NCBI GenBank assembly: GCA_964520905.1
Contig: CAZFQL010000023.1
Span: 1 to 31,723 of the forward strand
Length of the DNA stretch: 31,723 bases
Direction of reading: 5' to 3'
Origin: JAGVIE01 sp964520905
GTDB taxonomy: Bacteria; Bacteroidota; Ignavibacteria; UBA10030; SZUA-254
Below the pieces are notes generated by a model. The model was not told the DNA's origin. It made no database searches and saw only the letters and a program-made list of their open reading frames with translations. A program made the position numbers and the translations under genes. This document shows positions 8,201 through 16,278 of this stretch, piece after piece; the first letter of the stretch is position 1, and each line of letters begins with the position of its first letter.

Positions 8201-11200
8201 ATGCTGAACATATTATCGAAGATATTCCCGAGCAAATCAGAAAAAGATATAAAAAGGATTCTTCCAATTGTAAGTGAGATCAACCGATATTATGATGAAT
8301 ATCAGAAACTTACCGATGAAGAGTTAAAAGGGAAGACTGTTGAATTTCGCCAAAAGATTAAGGAAGCGGTTCATGAAAGTGAAGAGGAGATCGTAAAACT
8401 TAAAGAGCAGTTGAAGACGGATGAAAATCTAACATTGAGTGAACGCGATAGTATTTACACGGAGGTTGAAGAGTTACAAAATGATATTAATGAAACTATA
8501 CAAAATATTCTAACTGAAATATTGCCGGAAGCATTTGCTGTAGTCAAAGAGGCTTGCCACCGACTTGTAGGGCAATCATGGGATGTCACGGGACATAAAA
8601 TTATCTGGGACATGGTTCCGTTCGATGTTCAGCTCATCGGCGGTGTTGTTCTGCATGAAGGTAAAATTGCGGAGATGGCGACAGGCGAAGGTAAAACTCT
8701 TGTGGCAACCATGCCGATGTACTTGAATGCGCTTCCGGGGCGAGGAGTGCATCTCGTAACGGTCAACGATTACCTTGCGCTCCGTGATAGTGAATGGATG
8801 GGAAAGATATTTGAATTTCTCGGATTAACAATCGGATGTATTCAGCAGCAAATGGATTCCGCTCAAAGGAAGAAACAGTATTCATGCGATATCACCTACG
8901 GTACAAATAATGAATTCGGATTCGATTACCTTCGCGATAATATGGTCATCTCTTCAGACGATTTGGTGCATCGCGAATTTTTCTACGCAATTGTTGACGA
9001 AGTCGACTCCGTATTGGTTGATGAAGCAAGAACGCCGCTTATCATAAGCGGTCCGGTTTCCTCTGAAGATCATAAATTTTCGGAGATGAAGCCGAGGGTG
9101 GAACGATTAGTGAATGCTCAGCGGAATTTCGTCACAAAAATTATTGCAGAAGCCGAACAGCATTTAACAGACGGAAAAGAGACCGAAGCAGGTGTGCAGA
9201 TTTTTAGGGCATTTCGAGGATTACCTAAACATAAAAGGTTAATGAAAGTTTTATCAGAACCTGCAAATAAAAAACTAATGCAGCAAACAGAAATGGAATA
9301 TCTGCGCGATCAATCACGCCGCATGCATGAAATTGTTGACGAGTTATACTATGCCATTGATGAAAAAGATCATACAATTAATCTAACTGAAAAAGGACGA
9401 GAATTACTCGCTTCAACCGGAAACGATAAAGATTTCTTCATTCTCCCGGACGTTGGTACTGAAGTAGCGATTGTTGAAAATGATCAATCATTGACACCGG
9501 AACAGAAGCAACTGAAGAAGGATGAACTTAACCTTTTATATGCTGAAAAAAGCGATCGCATTCATACTGTTACACAACTCTTGCGTGCATATTCGATGTA
9601 TGAGAAAGATGATGAATATGTTGTAAGCGATGACGGCAAAATAATGATCGTTGATGAATTTACAGGAAGAATGCTCCCCGGCAGACGTTATTCCGACGGC
9701 TTACATCAAGCCCTAGAAGCTAAGGAGGGAGTTAAGGTTGAACGCGATATGCAAACGCTTGCAACAATAACGCTTCAAAATTATTTCCGTCTCTACAAGA
9801 AACTTTCGGGGATGACAGGTACAGCAGAAACTGAAGCGTCTGAATTATTCGATATTTATAAATTAGACGTTATCGTTATTCCAACAAATAAACAGATGGT
9901 CAGAAACGATGAAGACGATGTTGTATATAAGACCAAAAGAGAAAAGTATAATGCTGTCATAACAGAGATAGATACATTACGGAAAGCTAATCGGCCCGTA
10001 CTTGTTGGAACGACGAGCGTAGAAGTTTCGGAAACCTTGAGTCGTATGTTAAAGCGGGCGGGAATTCCCCATAACGTCTTAAATGCCAAGCACCATCAGC
10101 GTGAAGCTGAAATCGTTGCTCATGCCGGATTGCCGGGTGCTATTACAATTGCAACTAATATGGCGGGACGTGGAACGGACATAAAGCTCGGACCGGGTGT
10201 CGCACAGGCGGGTGGCTTACATATTGTTGGCACAGAGCGGCACGAGGCACGCCGGATTGATCGGCAGTTACGCGGACGCTCGGGACGTCAGGGTGATCCC
10301 GGTTCATCGAAATTTTATTTGTGTCTTGAAGATGATCTGATGCGTCTTTTCGGCAGCGGTAGAATAGCCGGCATTATGGAGCGCCTCGGATTAAAAGAGG
10401 GCGATGTTATCCAGCATCCGATGATAACACGATCTGTTCAAAGAGCACAGAAAAAAGTTGAAGAAAACAATTATTCGATCCGTAAACGATTGTTGGAATA
10501 TGATAATGTCATGAATCAACAGCGTGAGGTTATTTATTCACGCAGAAGACATGCACTTATCGGTGAACGGTTACGTGAAGATATTTTTGAGATGCTGGAC
10601 GAGTTTATCGATGAAGTTGTCGATAAATATTATGAGCAAGGTGAGATCGCTGCATTCAAGGAAGCTCTGCGTACCAATATTCTTGTTGATTATTCCATCG
10701 AACCGGATAGATGGCAGACCATAGGTAAAGATGGAGTTAAAGATGAAGCATTCAAAGCAGCTATAGAATTTTATAAGCGTAAAGAGGAGCGAATCGGTTC
10801 TGAAAATATGGCGACATTGGAGAAAATGGTCGCGCTCCAGGTTATCGATGAAAAATGGAAAGATCATCTCCGGGAGATGGACGATCTGAAAGAAGGAATT
10901 CACCTGAGGGCTTATGGGCAGAAAGATCCGCTCATTGAGTATAAAACAGAAGCTTTTAAAATGTTCATTGAACTGCTTGATGCAATCCGATCGGAGACCA
11001 TAAATCTTGTCTTTAAACTATTTCCCCAGCCGATTCAGGAAATGCCGATCCACCGGCAGCCGCGCACACCACGTCCTCAACAGATGACGATGATGCATCA
11101 GGAATCACTCGGTATGGGCTTACAAGGAAACAGAGAGCCGGCAGGTGAGCAAGAGGCAACGCCCCATCGAGGAGCCGCTGAAGCGAAAGCCGGTAAGCCA

Positions 11201-11290
11201 CAACCGATTCACGTGGGTGACAAGGTCGGCAGAAACGATCCGTGTCCGTGCGGAAGCGGGAAAAAATATAAACAATGCCATGGAAAGTAG
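8201..11290 (+). CDS. secA: Preprotein translocase ATPase SecA
   Basis: SecA drives export of unfolded preproteins through SecYEG by ATP hydrolysis. The 1029-residue protein shows Walker A in ATGEGKTL (near 161), Walker B DEVDSVLVDEARTPL (about 265-279), GMTGTAETEA, NMAGRGTDIKLG, and the arginine-finger region RQLRGRSGRQGDPGSS. It also has the helical-scaffold signature ALQVIDEKWKDHLREMD, and ends in a zinc-binding CPCGSGKKYKQCHGK tail that contacts SecB or the ribosome. Roughly 110 residues are inserted after RTPLIISG compared with E. coli SecA; this is usual in Bacteroidota and Chlorobi. I choose ATG 8201 (MLNILSKIF) because the promoter overlaps the longer ATG 8153 start. A weak AGGA lies about 13 bases before it. 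The following era gene is 52 bases away. Confidence 0.97.
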   Translation: MLNILSKIFPSKSEKDIKRILPIVSEINRYYDEYQKLTDEELKGKTVEFRQKIKEAVHESEEEIVKLKEQLKTDENLTLSERDSIYTEVEELQNDINETIQNILTEILPEAFAVVKEACHRLVGQSWDVTGHKIIWDMVPFDVQLIGGVVLHEGKIAEMATGEGKTLVATMPMYLNALPGRGVHLVTVNDYLALRDSEWMGKIFEFLGLTIGCIQQQMDSAQRKKQYSCDITYGTNNEFGFDYLRDNMVISSDDLVHREFFYAIVDEVDSVLVDEARTPLIISGPVSSEDHKFSEMKPRVERLVNAQRNFVTKIIAEAEQHLTDGKETEAGVQIFRAFRGLPKHKRLMKVLSEPANKKLMQQTEMEYLRDQSRRMHEIVDELYYAIDEKDHTINLTEKGRELLASTGNDKDFFILPDVGTEVAIVENDQSLTPEQKQLKKDELNLLYAEKSDRIHTVTQLLRAYSMYEKDDEYVVSDDGKIMIVDEFTGRMLPGRRYSDGLHQALEAKEGVKVERDMQTLATITLQNYFRLYKKLSGMTGTAETEASELFDIYKLDVIVIPTNKQMVRNDEDDVVYKTKREKYNAVITEIDTLRKANRPVLVGTTSVEVSETLSRMLKRAGIPHNVLNAKHHQREAEIVAHAGLPGAITIATNMAGRGTDIKLGPGVAQAGGLHIVGTERHEARRIDRQLRGRSGRQGDPGSSKFYLCLEDDLMRLFGSGRIAGIMERLGLKEGDVIQHPMITRSVQRAQKKVEENNYSIRKRLLEYDNVMNQQREVIYSRRRHALIGERLREDIFEMLDEFIDEVVDKYYEQGEIAAFKEALRTNILVDYSIEPDRWQTIGKDGVKDEAFKAAIEFYKRKEERIGSENMATLEKMVALQVIDEKWKDHLREMDDLKEGIHLRAYGQKDPLIEYKTEAFKMFIELLDAIRSETINLVFKLFPQPIQEMPIHRQPRTPRPQQMTMMHQESLGMGLQGNREPAGEQEATPHRGAAEAKAGKPQPIHVGDKVGRNDPCPCGSGKKYKQCHGK

Positions 11291-11342
11291 TTAGTGTTTT
11301 ATTTCAGACATGGAATGATGATAAAATATTTCTTTAATAATA

Positions 11343-12269
11343 ATGGTATCTGAGTTAAACCGAATGAGCGAAGAAAATTATCACGCCGGATTTGTTGCGA
11401 TCATAGGTGAACCGAACGTCGGCAAATCTACATTGATTAACACTGTGCTCGGTCAGAAAATATCAGTTGTTACCAACAAACCACAAACAACACGCCATAA
11501 GATTTTGGGAATTCTCTCAACTAATCAGTATCAAATTGTATTTCTTGATACTCCGGGTTTAGTCACGCCAAAATATCTTCTTCATGAAGAGATGATGAAA
11601 CATGCTAGATCGGCGATCACCGATTCCGACTTAATCATTCTCATGATCGATGCAACTCATCCGACTTTTGGCAATCCGACAGAGGATAGGATGTGGTCTG
11701 ATGAAATCAAAAAGACTAAAAAACGACTGTTCCTAGTGATTAATAAGATTGATCTGGTTAAGAAAGTTACCTTATTACCCATCATCGCCTCATATTCAAA
11801 GAGATTTTCATTCGATGAAATATTTCCTATTTCCGCATTAGATTCTACAGGAACAACTGAATTAATATCATCACTCGCGCAAGGACTTCCGATACATCCG
11901 CCATACTATCCGCTCGATGCCTTAAGCGAACGATCGGAAAAATTCTTCGTAAGCGAGATTATCAGAGAAAAAATATTTGAAATATTTAAGGAAGAAATTC
12001 CTTATTCAACTACTGTCGACATTATTGAATTTAAAGAAGAAAAAGGAAGAAAGGATTTAATCCGCGCTGAGATTTATGTAGAAAGAGATTCTCAGAAAGG
12101 AATACTTATCGGTAAACAGGGGAAAGCGTTGAAAGAAATCGGTGAGTTAGCGCGTAAGGACATAGAGATATTCTTAAGTAGACCGGTGTTTCTCGAACTA
12201 TATGTCAGGGTCAAAGCGAAGTGGCGGGAAAACGGGGAGTTGTTGAAAAGATTGGGATATACATTTTGA
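11343..12269 (+). CDS. era: GTPase Era
   Basis: Era is an essential GTPase that binds the 3' end of 16S rRNA during small-subunit maturation. The 308-residue protein has G1 GEPNVGKS (22-29), a G2 threonine pair in KPQTTRH, G3 DTPG, G4 NKID and G5 SAL in the N-terminal domain. A C-terminal KH domain contains GILIGKQGKALKEIG and ends FLELYVRVKAKWRENG, both highly typical. Neither ATG 11343 nor the alternative ATG 11364 (MSEENYHAG) has a good ribosome-binding site, so the first seven residues are uncertain. It lies between secA and a transporter gene 17 bases downstream. Confidence 0.96.
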   Translation: MVSELNRMSEENYHAGFVAIIGEPNVGKSTLINTVLGQKISVVTNKPQTTRHKILGILSTNQYQIVFLDTPGLVTPKYLLHEEMMKHARSAITDSDLIILMIDATHPTFGNPTEDRMWSDEIKKTKKRLFLVINKIDLVKKVTLLPIIASYSKRFSFDEIFPISALDSTGTTELISSLAQGLPIHPPYYPLDALSERSEKFFVSEIIREKIFEIFKEEIPYSTTVDIIEFKEEKGRKDLIRAEIYVERDSQKGILIGKQGKALKEIGELARKDIEIFLSRPVFLELYVRVKAKWRENGELLKRLGYTF

Positions 12270-12286
12270 ATATGCATAGCTGATAA

Positions 12287-13192
12287 ATGAAATCTGAAAA
12301 AGGGTTGATAGTAATTGGATTCATTTTGATATCAATCATATGGGGATCAACATGGCTTGTCATCAAAATTGGATTGCAGAGTATGACGCCCCTATACGGT
12401 ATCGCCATCCGTTTTACAATTGCATCCGCTATACTATATCTTATAATGCGCCTCCGGGGAGAGAAAGTCGCTCTTGACAGGAAATCGATCGCGCTCTATG
12501 TGAATTTAGCAATCCTCTCTTTCAGTTTTCCATTCGCGTTGGTGTATTGGGGTGAACAATACATCGCTTCGGGACTTGCTTCAGTTTTGTTTGCGGCGTA
12601 TCCATTTGTGGTCGCGATCGGTTCTCACTTCTTCTTATCTAATGAAAAATTAAACATGGGAAAAAGCGCCGGGATACTTTTAGGTTTCACCGGCGTGGTG
12701 ATTATTTTCTGGAGCGATCTCAAGGTTAGCGCTGATAACACTTTAGGTATGTTGGCTGTTCTTACTAGTACCGTGATGCAGGGATCGTCGCTTGTGATGG
12801 TAAAGAAAGCTAACCATCATATTAGTCCGACTTCTTTAAGTTTAGGCGGAATGATTCTTGGTATTATTCTTCTCTATCCTTTGGCATTCATATTCGAAGA
12901 CTTTTCATCATTGCGGTTTGATGCAGCAGGGCTTGGCTCGATTCTATATCTCGGGACTTTTGGAACTGTGGTCACATTTGTCGTTTACTATTGGCTGTTA
13001 AAAAGGATAGAAGTAGTTTATCTGTCTCTCGTTTCATTCGTAACGCCAATACTCGCCGTAATATTGGGAGCTGTCTGGCTCAAAGAAACTCTCTCTCAGA
13101 ATATTTTCCTTGGAGCCGCATTGGTACTGATGGGCATAATAATTGCAAATGGTAAGGATCTGCTTACAGTATTTAGCCGCCGGAGAAAATAA
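12287..13192 (+). CDS. DMT-superfamily (EamA) transporter
   Basis: The 301-residue protein is hydrophobic throughout, with about ten membrane helices in two homologous halves of five. This is the EamA/RhaT layout of drug/metabolite transporters. The first helix has the family motif IIWGSTWLVIKIGL; the second half repeats the pattern from about residue 152. The C-terminus is short and basic (FSRRRK), as expected on the cytoplasmic face. Members export amino acids, nucleobases or other metabolites; nothing here identifies the substrate. It begins 17 bases after era, so it is probably co-transcribed, with no clear ribosome-binding site of its own. Confidence 0.85.
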   Translation: MKSEKGLIVIGFILISIIWGSTWLVIKIGLQSMTPLYGIAIRFTIASAILYLIMRLRGEKVALDRKSIALYVNLAILSFSFPFALVYWGEQYIASGLASVLFAAYPFVVAIGSHFFLSNEKLNMGKSAGILLGFTGVVIIFWSDLKVSADNTLGMLAVLTSTVMQGSSLVMVKKANHHISPTSLSLGGMILGIILLYPLAFIFEDFSSLRFDAAGLGSILYLGTFGTVVTFVVYYWLLKRIEVVYLSLVSFVTPILAVILGAVWLKETLSQNIFLGAALVLMGIIIANGKDLLTVFSRRRK

Positions 13193-13272
13193 TATCCAAT
13201 AAGATTTATTGTATCAGTAGTAAAGTATTGTACACGGATATTTATCAATTAATTTACTCCAGTTAGCGGTAG

Positions 13273-13303
13273 TTGGATTCTTCCTCCTTTTCAATTATTT
13301 TAA
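13273..13303 (+). promoter_or_regulatory. Putative promoter of uvrC
   Basis: TTG (13273-13275), 20 bases, TATTTTAA (13296-13303). The predicted transcription start near 13307 lies 36 bases before the ATG at 13343 and about 200 bases before the GTG/ATG pair at 13513-13518. It favours initiation near 13340. Confidence 0.35.
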
Positions 13304-13338
13304 TGATATAATCTCTAATATAGCGGATCAAAATCATC

Positions 13339-15243
13339 ATCCATGACGACGAAATATTAAAACGAAAAGTTGCAAACATTCCCTCTAAAACGGGAGTATA
13401 TCAATTCAAAAACACATCCGGTGAAATTCTCTACGTTGGAAAAGCGATAAATCTCCATAATCGTGTCCGTTCATATTTTTCCAGATCAGGGAACCAACCC
13501 TCAAGAATCGATGTGATGGTATCAAAAATTAGTGATATCGAAGTAATCATAACTGATTCCGAAGTTGAAGCGCTGATCCTCGAGGCGACACTTATCAAGA
13601 AATTACGCCCTCATTATAATATAGATTTGAAAGACGATAAAAGTTATCCATACATCGTAATAACCAATGAACCGTATCCACGTGTATTTGTTACGCGGCG
13701 CATTATTCGGGATGGTTCGCGGTATTTCGGTCCATTTACTGATGTTAAAAACATGCGATCTTCGTTAAAGATGGTTCGCGAAATCTTCAGAGTTCGAAGC
13801 TGTAATTATTTTATCGATGAAGAAATAATCCACAAGAAAAAGATCAAAGTCTGCCTTGATTATCATATAAAAAAATGCGATGGACCATGTGAAGGAATAA
13901 TATCACAGCAATATTATGCATCTATGATTGAAGAAGTGGCTCTTGTACTAAAAGGGAAGACATCAAAACTGATACTCGGATTGCAGACAGAAATGCAAAA
14001 AGCATCTGATGATCTTAGATATGAAGATGCGCGTGGAATACGTGATAAAATAAATCGATTGAGTGTGTATAATGAACGACAGAAAGTTGTCGACGCAGAT
14101 TTAACCGATCGTGATCTTTTTGCGCTGGCAAGCGAAGCAAATGATTCCTGCGGTGTGGTGTTCAATGTCCGTGAAGGAAAGATTATAAACAGAAAACATT
14201 TTTATATTTCTGGTGTCGAAAGCCAAACCGATAAGGAAACTCTTGAACAGTTCGTCGAGCGATATTATTTAGATGAGGAAGATTATCCTGCGGAAATATT
14301 CCTTAATCTGGAAATTGCAAACAAAGCTACACTTCAAAAATGGCTTACACAAAAGAAAGGGCAGAAAGTAGAAATTGTTACACCGAAGATCGGTGAAAAG
14401 GCAAAGTTAATGAATATGTGCAAGAATAATGCGCAACTTCTACTTGATGAATTAAAATTACAAAAACTAAAATGGAGGGATTTCACACCTAATTCGGTTC
14501 TTGCACTCCAGAGGGATTTAAAGCTTCCGAATTCGCCGCGAAGGATCGAATGTTTCGATATATCAAATTTGCAAGGAACCGATACTGTAGCATCAATGGT
14601 TGTTTTCACTGATGGTAAGCCGAATAGATCTGAATATCGAAAATATAGACTGCAGACTCAAAAGGGACAGGATGATTTTGCCAGTATGCAGGAAGTAATC
14701 AGTCGAAGGTATCGAAGATTACTCGATGAGCAAGGAAGTTTTCCTGATCTCATAGTGGTTGATGGAGGAAAAGGACAGCTTACGAGTGCATTAACAGCAT
14801 TGCGTCAAATAGGTGTTTTAAGAACGGATGAAAACATGCAATCTCAAACTTCGAGGGAAAACGATAACATCCTCCAAATAAATACAAGTTCACAGAATCT
14901 TCACATAATAGCATTAGCCAAAAGATTAGAGGAGATTTATTTACCCAGCTCTAACGAACCGCAATCATTGCCGAAAACATCGTCCGGTTTGAAACTTCTT
15001 CGACGAATAAGAGACGAGGCACATAGGACTGCTGTTACATATCATCGTGTTTTGCGGGCTAAGCGAACATTGAACTCTGAACTCGACCTCATAGAGGGTA
15101 TAGGAAAAAAACATACAAAGGAGTTATTGGAAACATTCGGGTCAGTTCAGGCAATAAAGTTTGCGACTATCGAGCAACTTACAGAAATAGTCGGACTAAA
15201 GGTAGCCAATAAGATCCAAGAATACTTTAATATGTCCGAATAA
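13339..15243 (+). CDS. uvrC: Excinuclease ABC subunit C; start irregular (no ATG/GTG/TTG before the GIY-YIG domain in this frame)
   Basis: UvrC makes both incisions in nucleotide excision repair. The frame is open from 13324. Its first 60 codons encode the 3'-incision GIY-YIG nuclease: ANIPSKTGVYQFKN, ILYVGKAINL and NRVRSYF. Yet the first ATG/GTG in frame is at 13513, which would remove that domain. An ATG at 13343 is one frame off, reading five codons to a stop. One base less would give M-x-DEILKRKVANIP, close to the normal UvrC N-terminus. The start given (ATC 13339) is therefore approximate. Later domains: UVR/UvrB-binding (DLRYEDARGIRDKINRL), the RNase-H-like 5' nuclease (IECFDISNLQG, LIVVDGGKGQ, RIRDEAHR) and C-terminal helix-hairpin-helix repeats. 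About 20-30 polar residues are inserted before IIALAKRLEE. Possible causes are a non-AUG start, a real frameshift or a base error. Confidence 0.88.
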   Translation: MHDDEILKRKVANIPSKTGVYQFKNTSGEILYVGKAINLHNRVRSYFSRSGNQPSRIDVMVSKISDIEVIITDSEVEALILEATLIKKLRPHYNIDLKDDKSYPYIVITNEPYPRVFVTRRIIRDGSRYFGPFTDVKNMRSSLKMVREIFRVRSCNYFIDEEIIHKKKIKVCLDYHIKKCDGPCEGIISQQYYASMIEEVALVLKGKTSKLILGLQTEMQKASDDLRYEDARGIRDKINRLSVYNERQKVVDADLTDRDLFALASEANDSCGVVFNVREGKIINRKHFYISGVESQTDKETLEQFVERYYLDEEDYPAEIFLNLEIANKATLQKWLTQKKGQKVEIVTPKIGEKAKLMNMCKNNAQLLLDELKLQKLKWRDFTPNSVLALQRDLKLPNSPRRIECFDISNLQGTDTVASMVVFTDGKPNRSEYRKYRLQTQKGQDDFASMQEVISRRYRRLLDEQGSFPDLIVVDGGKGQLTSALTALRQIGVLRTDENMQSQTSRENDNILQINTSSQNLHIIALAKRLEEIYLPSSNEPQSLPKTSSGLKLLRRIRDEAHRTAVTYHRVLRAKRTLNSELDLIEGIGKKHTKELLETFGSVQAIKFATIEQLTEIVGLKVANKIQEYFNMSE

Positions 15244-15317
15244 ATCTGACATTTGCGTGGTAAATCTAACTACGAAAATATAATTTTTTTACCGATTACA
15301 TTTGCTTTTTATATATA

Positions 15318-15476
15318 TTATTTTATATTTGTAATTAGTGTGTGTCTGGTTCCCGCTTCGAAGTCATGGCCCTCCCACATGATTTCACCGCCGGACACAC
15401 ACTTTGTTTTTTTGTACCTGCCCAAATCAAAATATTCCCGATCTGTACTATTCCCGAACTCGATTACCGCTTGTTT
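15318..15476 (-). other. Intergenic block with long hairpin and a protein-like but start-less minus-strand frame
   Basis: The 267 bases between uvrC and tRNA-Val have no convincing gene. They hold a 10-bp perfect stem, AGTGTGTGTC (15337-15346) with GACACACACT (15394-15403), extendable to 13 bp with one G-T pair. It encloses a second nine-pair stem (15360-15368 with 15378-15386, one G-T). On the plus strand a T-rich run follows (15404-15413), so it may end uvrC transcription. On the minus strand 52 codons are open and read like protein (FGNSTDREYFDLGRYKKTK, then VSGGEIMWEGHDFEAGTRHT), ending at TAA 15320-15318. There is no start codon except an internal ATG. This could be a gene remnant, a palindromic repeat element or chance. 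Confidence 0.35.
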
Positions 15477-15501
15477 TTAACTCGTAAATTACATAAATTT
15501 G
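15471..15501 (+). promoter_or_regulatory. Bacteroidota-type promoter of tRNA-Val (and possibly the pyr operon)
   Basis: TTG (15471-15473), 20 bases, TAAATTTG (15494-15501): the downstream element matches TAnnTTTG exactly. The predicted start near 15505 leaves a six-base leader before the mature tRNA at 15511. No other promoter-like site is seen before pyrR. Confidence 0.6.
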
Positions 15502-15510
15502 TATCGTTCA

Positions 15511-15584
15511 GGGCGATTAGCTCAGTTGGTTGGAGCGCACGGTTCACATCCGTGAGGTCATAGGTTCAAGTCCTATATCGCCCA
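15511..15584 (+). tRNA. tRNA-Val (anticodon CAC)
   Basis: A complete 74-base cloverleaf: acceptor GGGCGAT/ATCGCCC plus discriminator A, D stem GCTC/GAGC, anticodon stem CACGG/CCGTG with loop TTCACAT (anticodon CAC, reading GUG), and T stem ATAGG/CCTAT around TTCAAGT. CCA is not encoded. No terminator follows; 21 bases later the PyrR-binding hairpin begins. Confidence 0.95.
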
Positions 15585-15604
15585 CAGGTTAGATATATAT
15601 TCAT

Positions 15605-15636
15605 CCTTTAATCATGATCCTGTGAGATCTGAAAGG
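15605..15636 (+). promoter_or_regulatory. PyrR-binding hairpin (anti-antiterminator) in the pyr leader
   Basis: CCTTT/AAAGG lower stem, an asymmetric internal loop (6 bases on the 5' side, 2 on the 3' side), then upper stem GATC/GATC (15616-15619, 15626-15629) closing the hexaloop CTGTGA (15620-15625). The loop fits the CNGNGA hexaloop and most of the RUCCNGNGAGGYU consensus known for PyrR sites in Bacillus-type leaders. UMP-bound PyrR would hold this hairpin and let the downstream terminator form. AAGG of the lower stem could instead pair with CCTT in the terminator's 5' arm, which is a weak candidate antiterminator. Confidence 0.7.
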
Positions 15637-15677
15637 CAATATAAAATGCTGATTACAACGAGGATATTTCCAAGCAC

Positions 15678-15713
15678 AACCTTCTTCCCTAAGTAGGGGA
15701 TGGAGGTTTTTTT
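15678..15713 (+). terminator. Attenuator terminator in front of pyrR
   Basis: AACCTTCTTCCC (15678-15689) pairs with GGGATGGAGGTT (15697-15708), with one T-T mismatch and one G-T pair. The loop is about seven bases and the stem runs into a tract of seven Ts (15707-15713). It ends 14 bases before the pyrR ATG, leaving just AGGA (15719-15722) as ribosome-binding site. In this place it can only act as a regulated terminator, consistent with the PyrR-binding hairpin upstream. Confidence 0.8.
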
Positions 15714-15727
15714 ATTATAGGACTGCT

Positions 15728-16267
15728 ATGACTCAATTATCAAAAATAATAGACGAAAAAGGATTTGTACGAACGCTCTATCGTCTTGCGCACGAAATTC
15801 TTGAACGAAACAAAGGGGCAGATAATCTCGCGCTTGTAGGAATAAAAACACGAGGTGAATTTTTATCCAAACGACTTGCCATAATAATTCAGGAGATTGA
15901 ACACACTGAAATGAGAATCGGCTATCTGGATATTACTCTCTATCGAGATGATCTCCGTGAAAAATTCAATCAACCGGTTCTAAAAGGTACAGAAATCGCA
16001 TTCGATGTGACCGGAAAAGATATCATTCTAATTGATGATGTTTTGTTTACCGGAAGGACGGTGCGTGCCGCTCTTGACGAGTTGGTTGATTTAGGGCGAC
16101 CTGCATCAATTCAGCTTGCAGTACTAATTGATAGGGGACATAGAGAACTTCCGATTAAAGCAGATTTTGTCGGGAAGAATCTACCGACTTCTCTCGATCA
16201 AAATGTGAGGGTAATGATGAAAGAAATTGATGGACAAGATAGCGTTGTAGTCATGAAAGAAGAATAG
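15728..16267 (+). CDS. pyrR: Bifunctional pyr operon regulator / uracil phosphoribosyltransferase PyrR
   Basis: PyrR binds pyr leader RNA when UMP or UTP is plentiful and causes termination; many members also make UMP from uracil and PRPP. The 179-residue protein has the type I phosphoribosyltransferase fold with the PRPP loop DIILIDDVLFTGRT (98-111) and a flexible-hood region LDITLYRDDL (67-76). RPASIQLAVLIDRGHRELPI further on is typical of PyrR and not of plain uracil or hypoxanthine enzymes. The start has AGGA five bases upstream. It is the first gene of pyrR-pyrB-pyrC and lies directly behind a PyrR-type attenuator, so it should regulate its own operon. Confidence 0.95.
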   Translation: MTQLSKIIDEKGFVRTLYRLAHEILERNKGADNLALVGIKTRGEFLSKRLAIIIQEIEHTEMRIGYLDITLYRDDLREKFNQPVLKGTEIAFDVTGKDIILIDDVLFTGRTVRAALDELVDLGRPASIQLAVLIDRGHRELPIKADFVGKNLPTSLDQNVRVMMKEIDGQDSVVVMKEE

Positions 16268-16278
16268 GAGAATTTCTC

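Noticed and set aside
13513..13518. GTG/ATG at 13513-13518 as the real uvrC start
   Set aside because: It would delete the GIY-YIG domain that is plainly encoded in the same frame just upstream.
15253..15480. 75-codon plus-strand frame after uvrC
   Set aside because: It overlaps the hairpin block, its sequence is AT-driven at the start and shows no domain, and there is no ribosome-binding site.
15342..15563. 73-codon frame running into tRNA-Val
   Set aside because: Its C-terminus is a translation of the tRNA gene itself.
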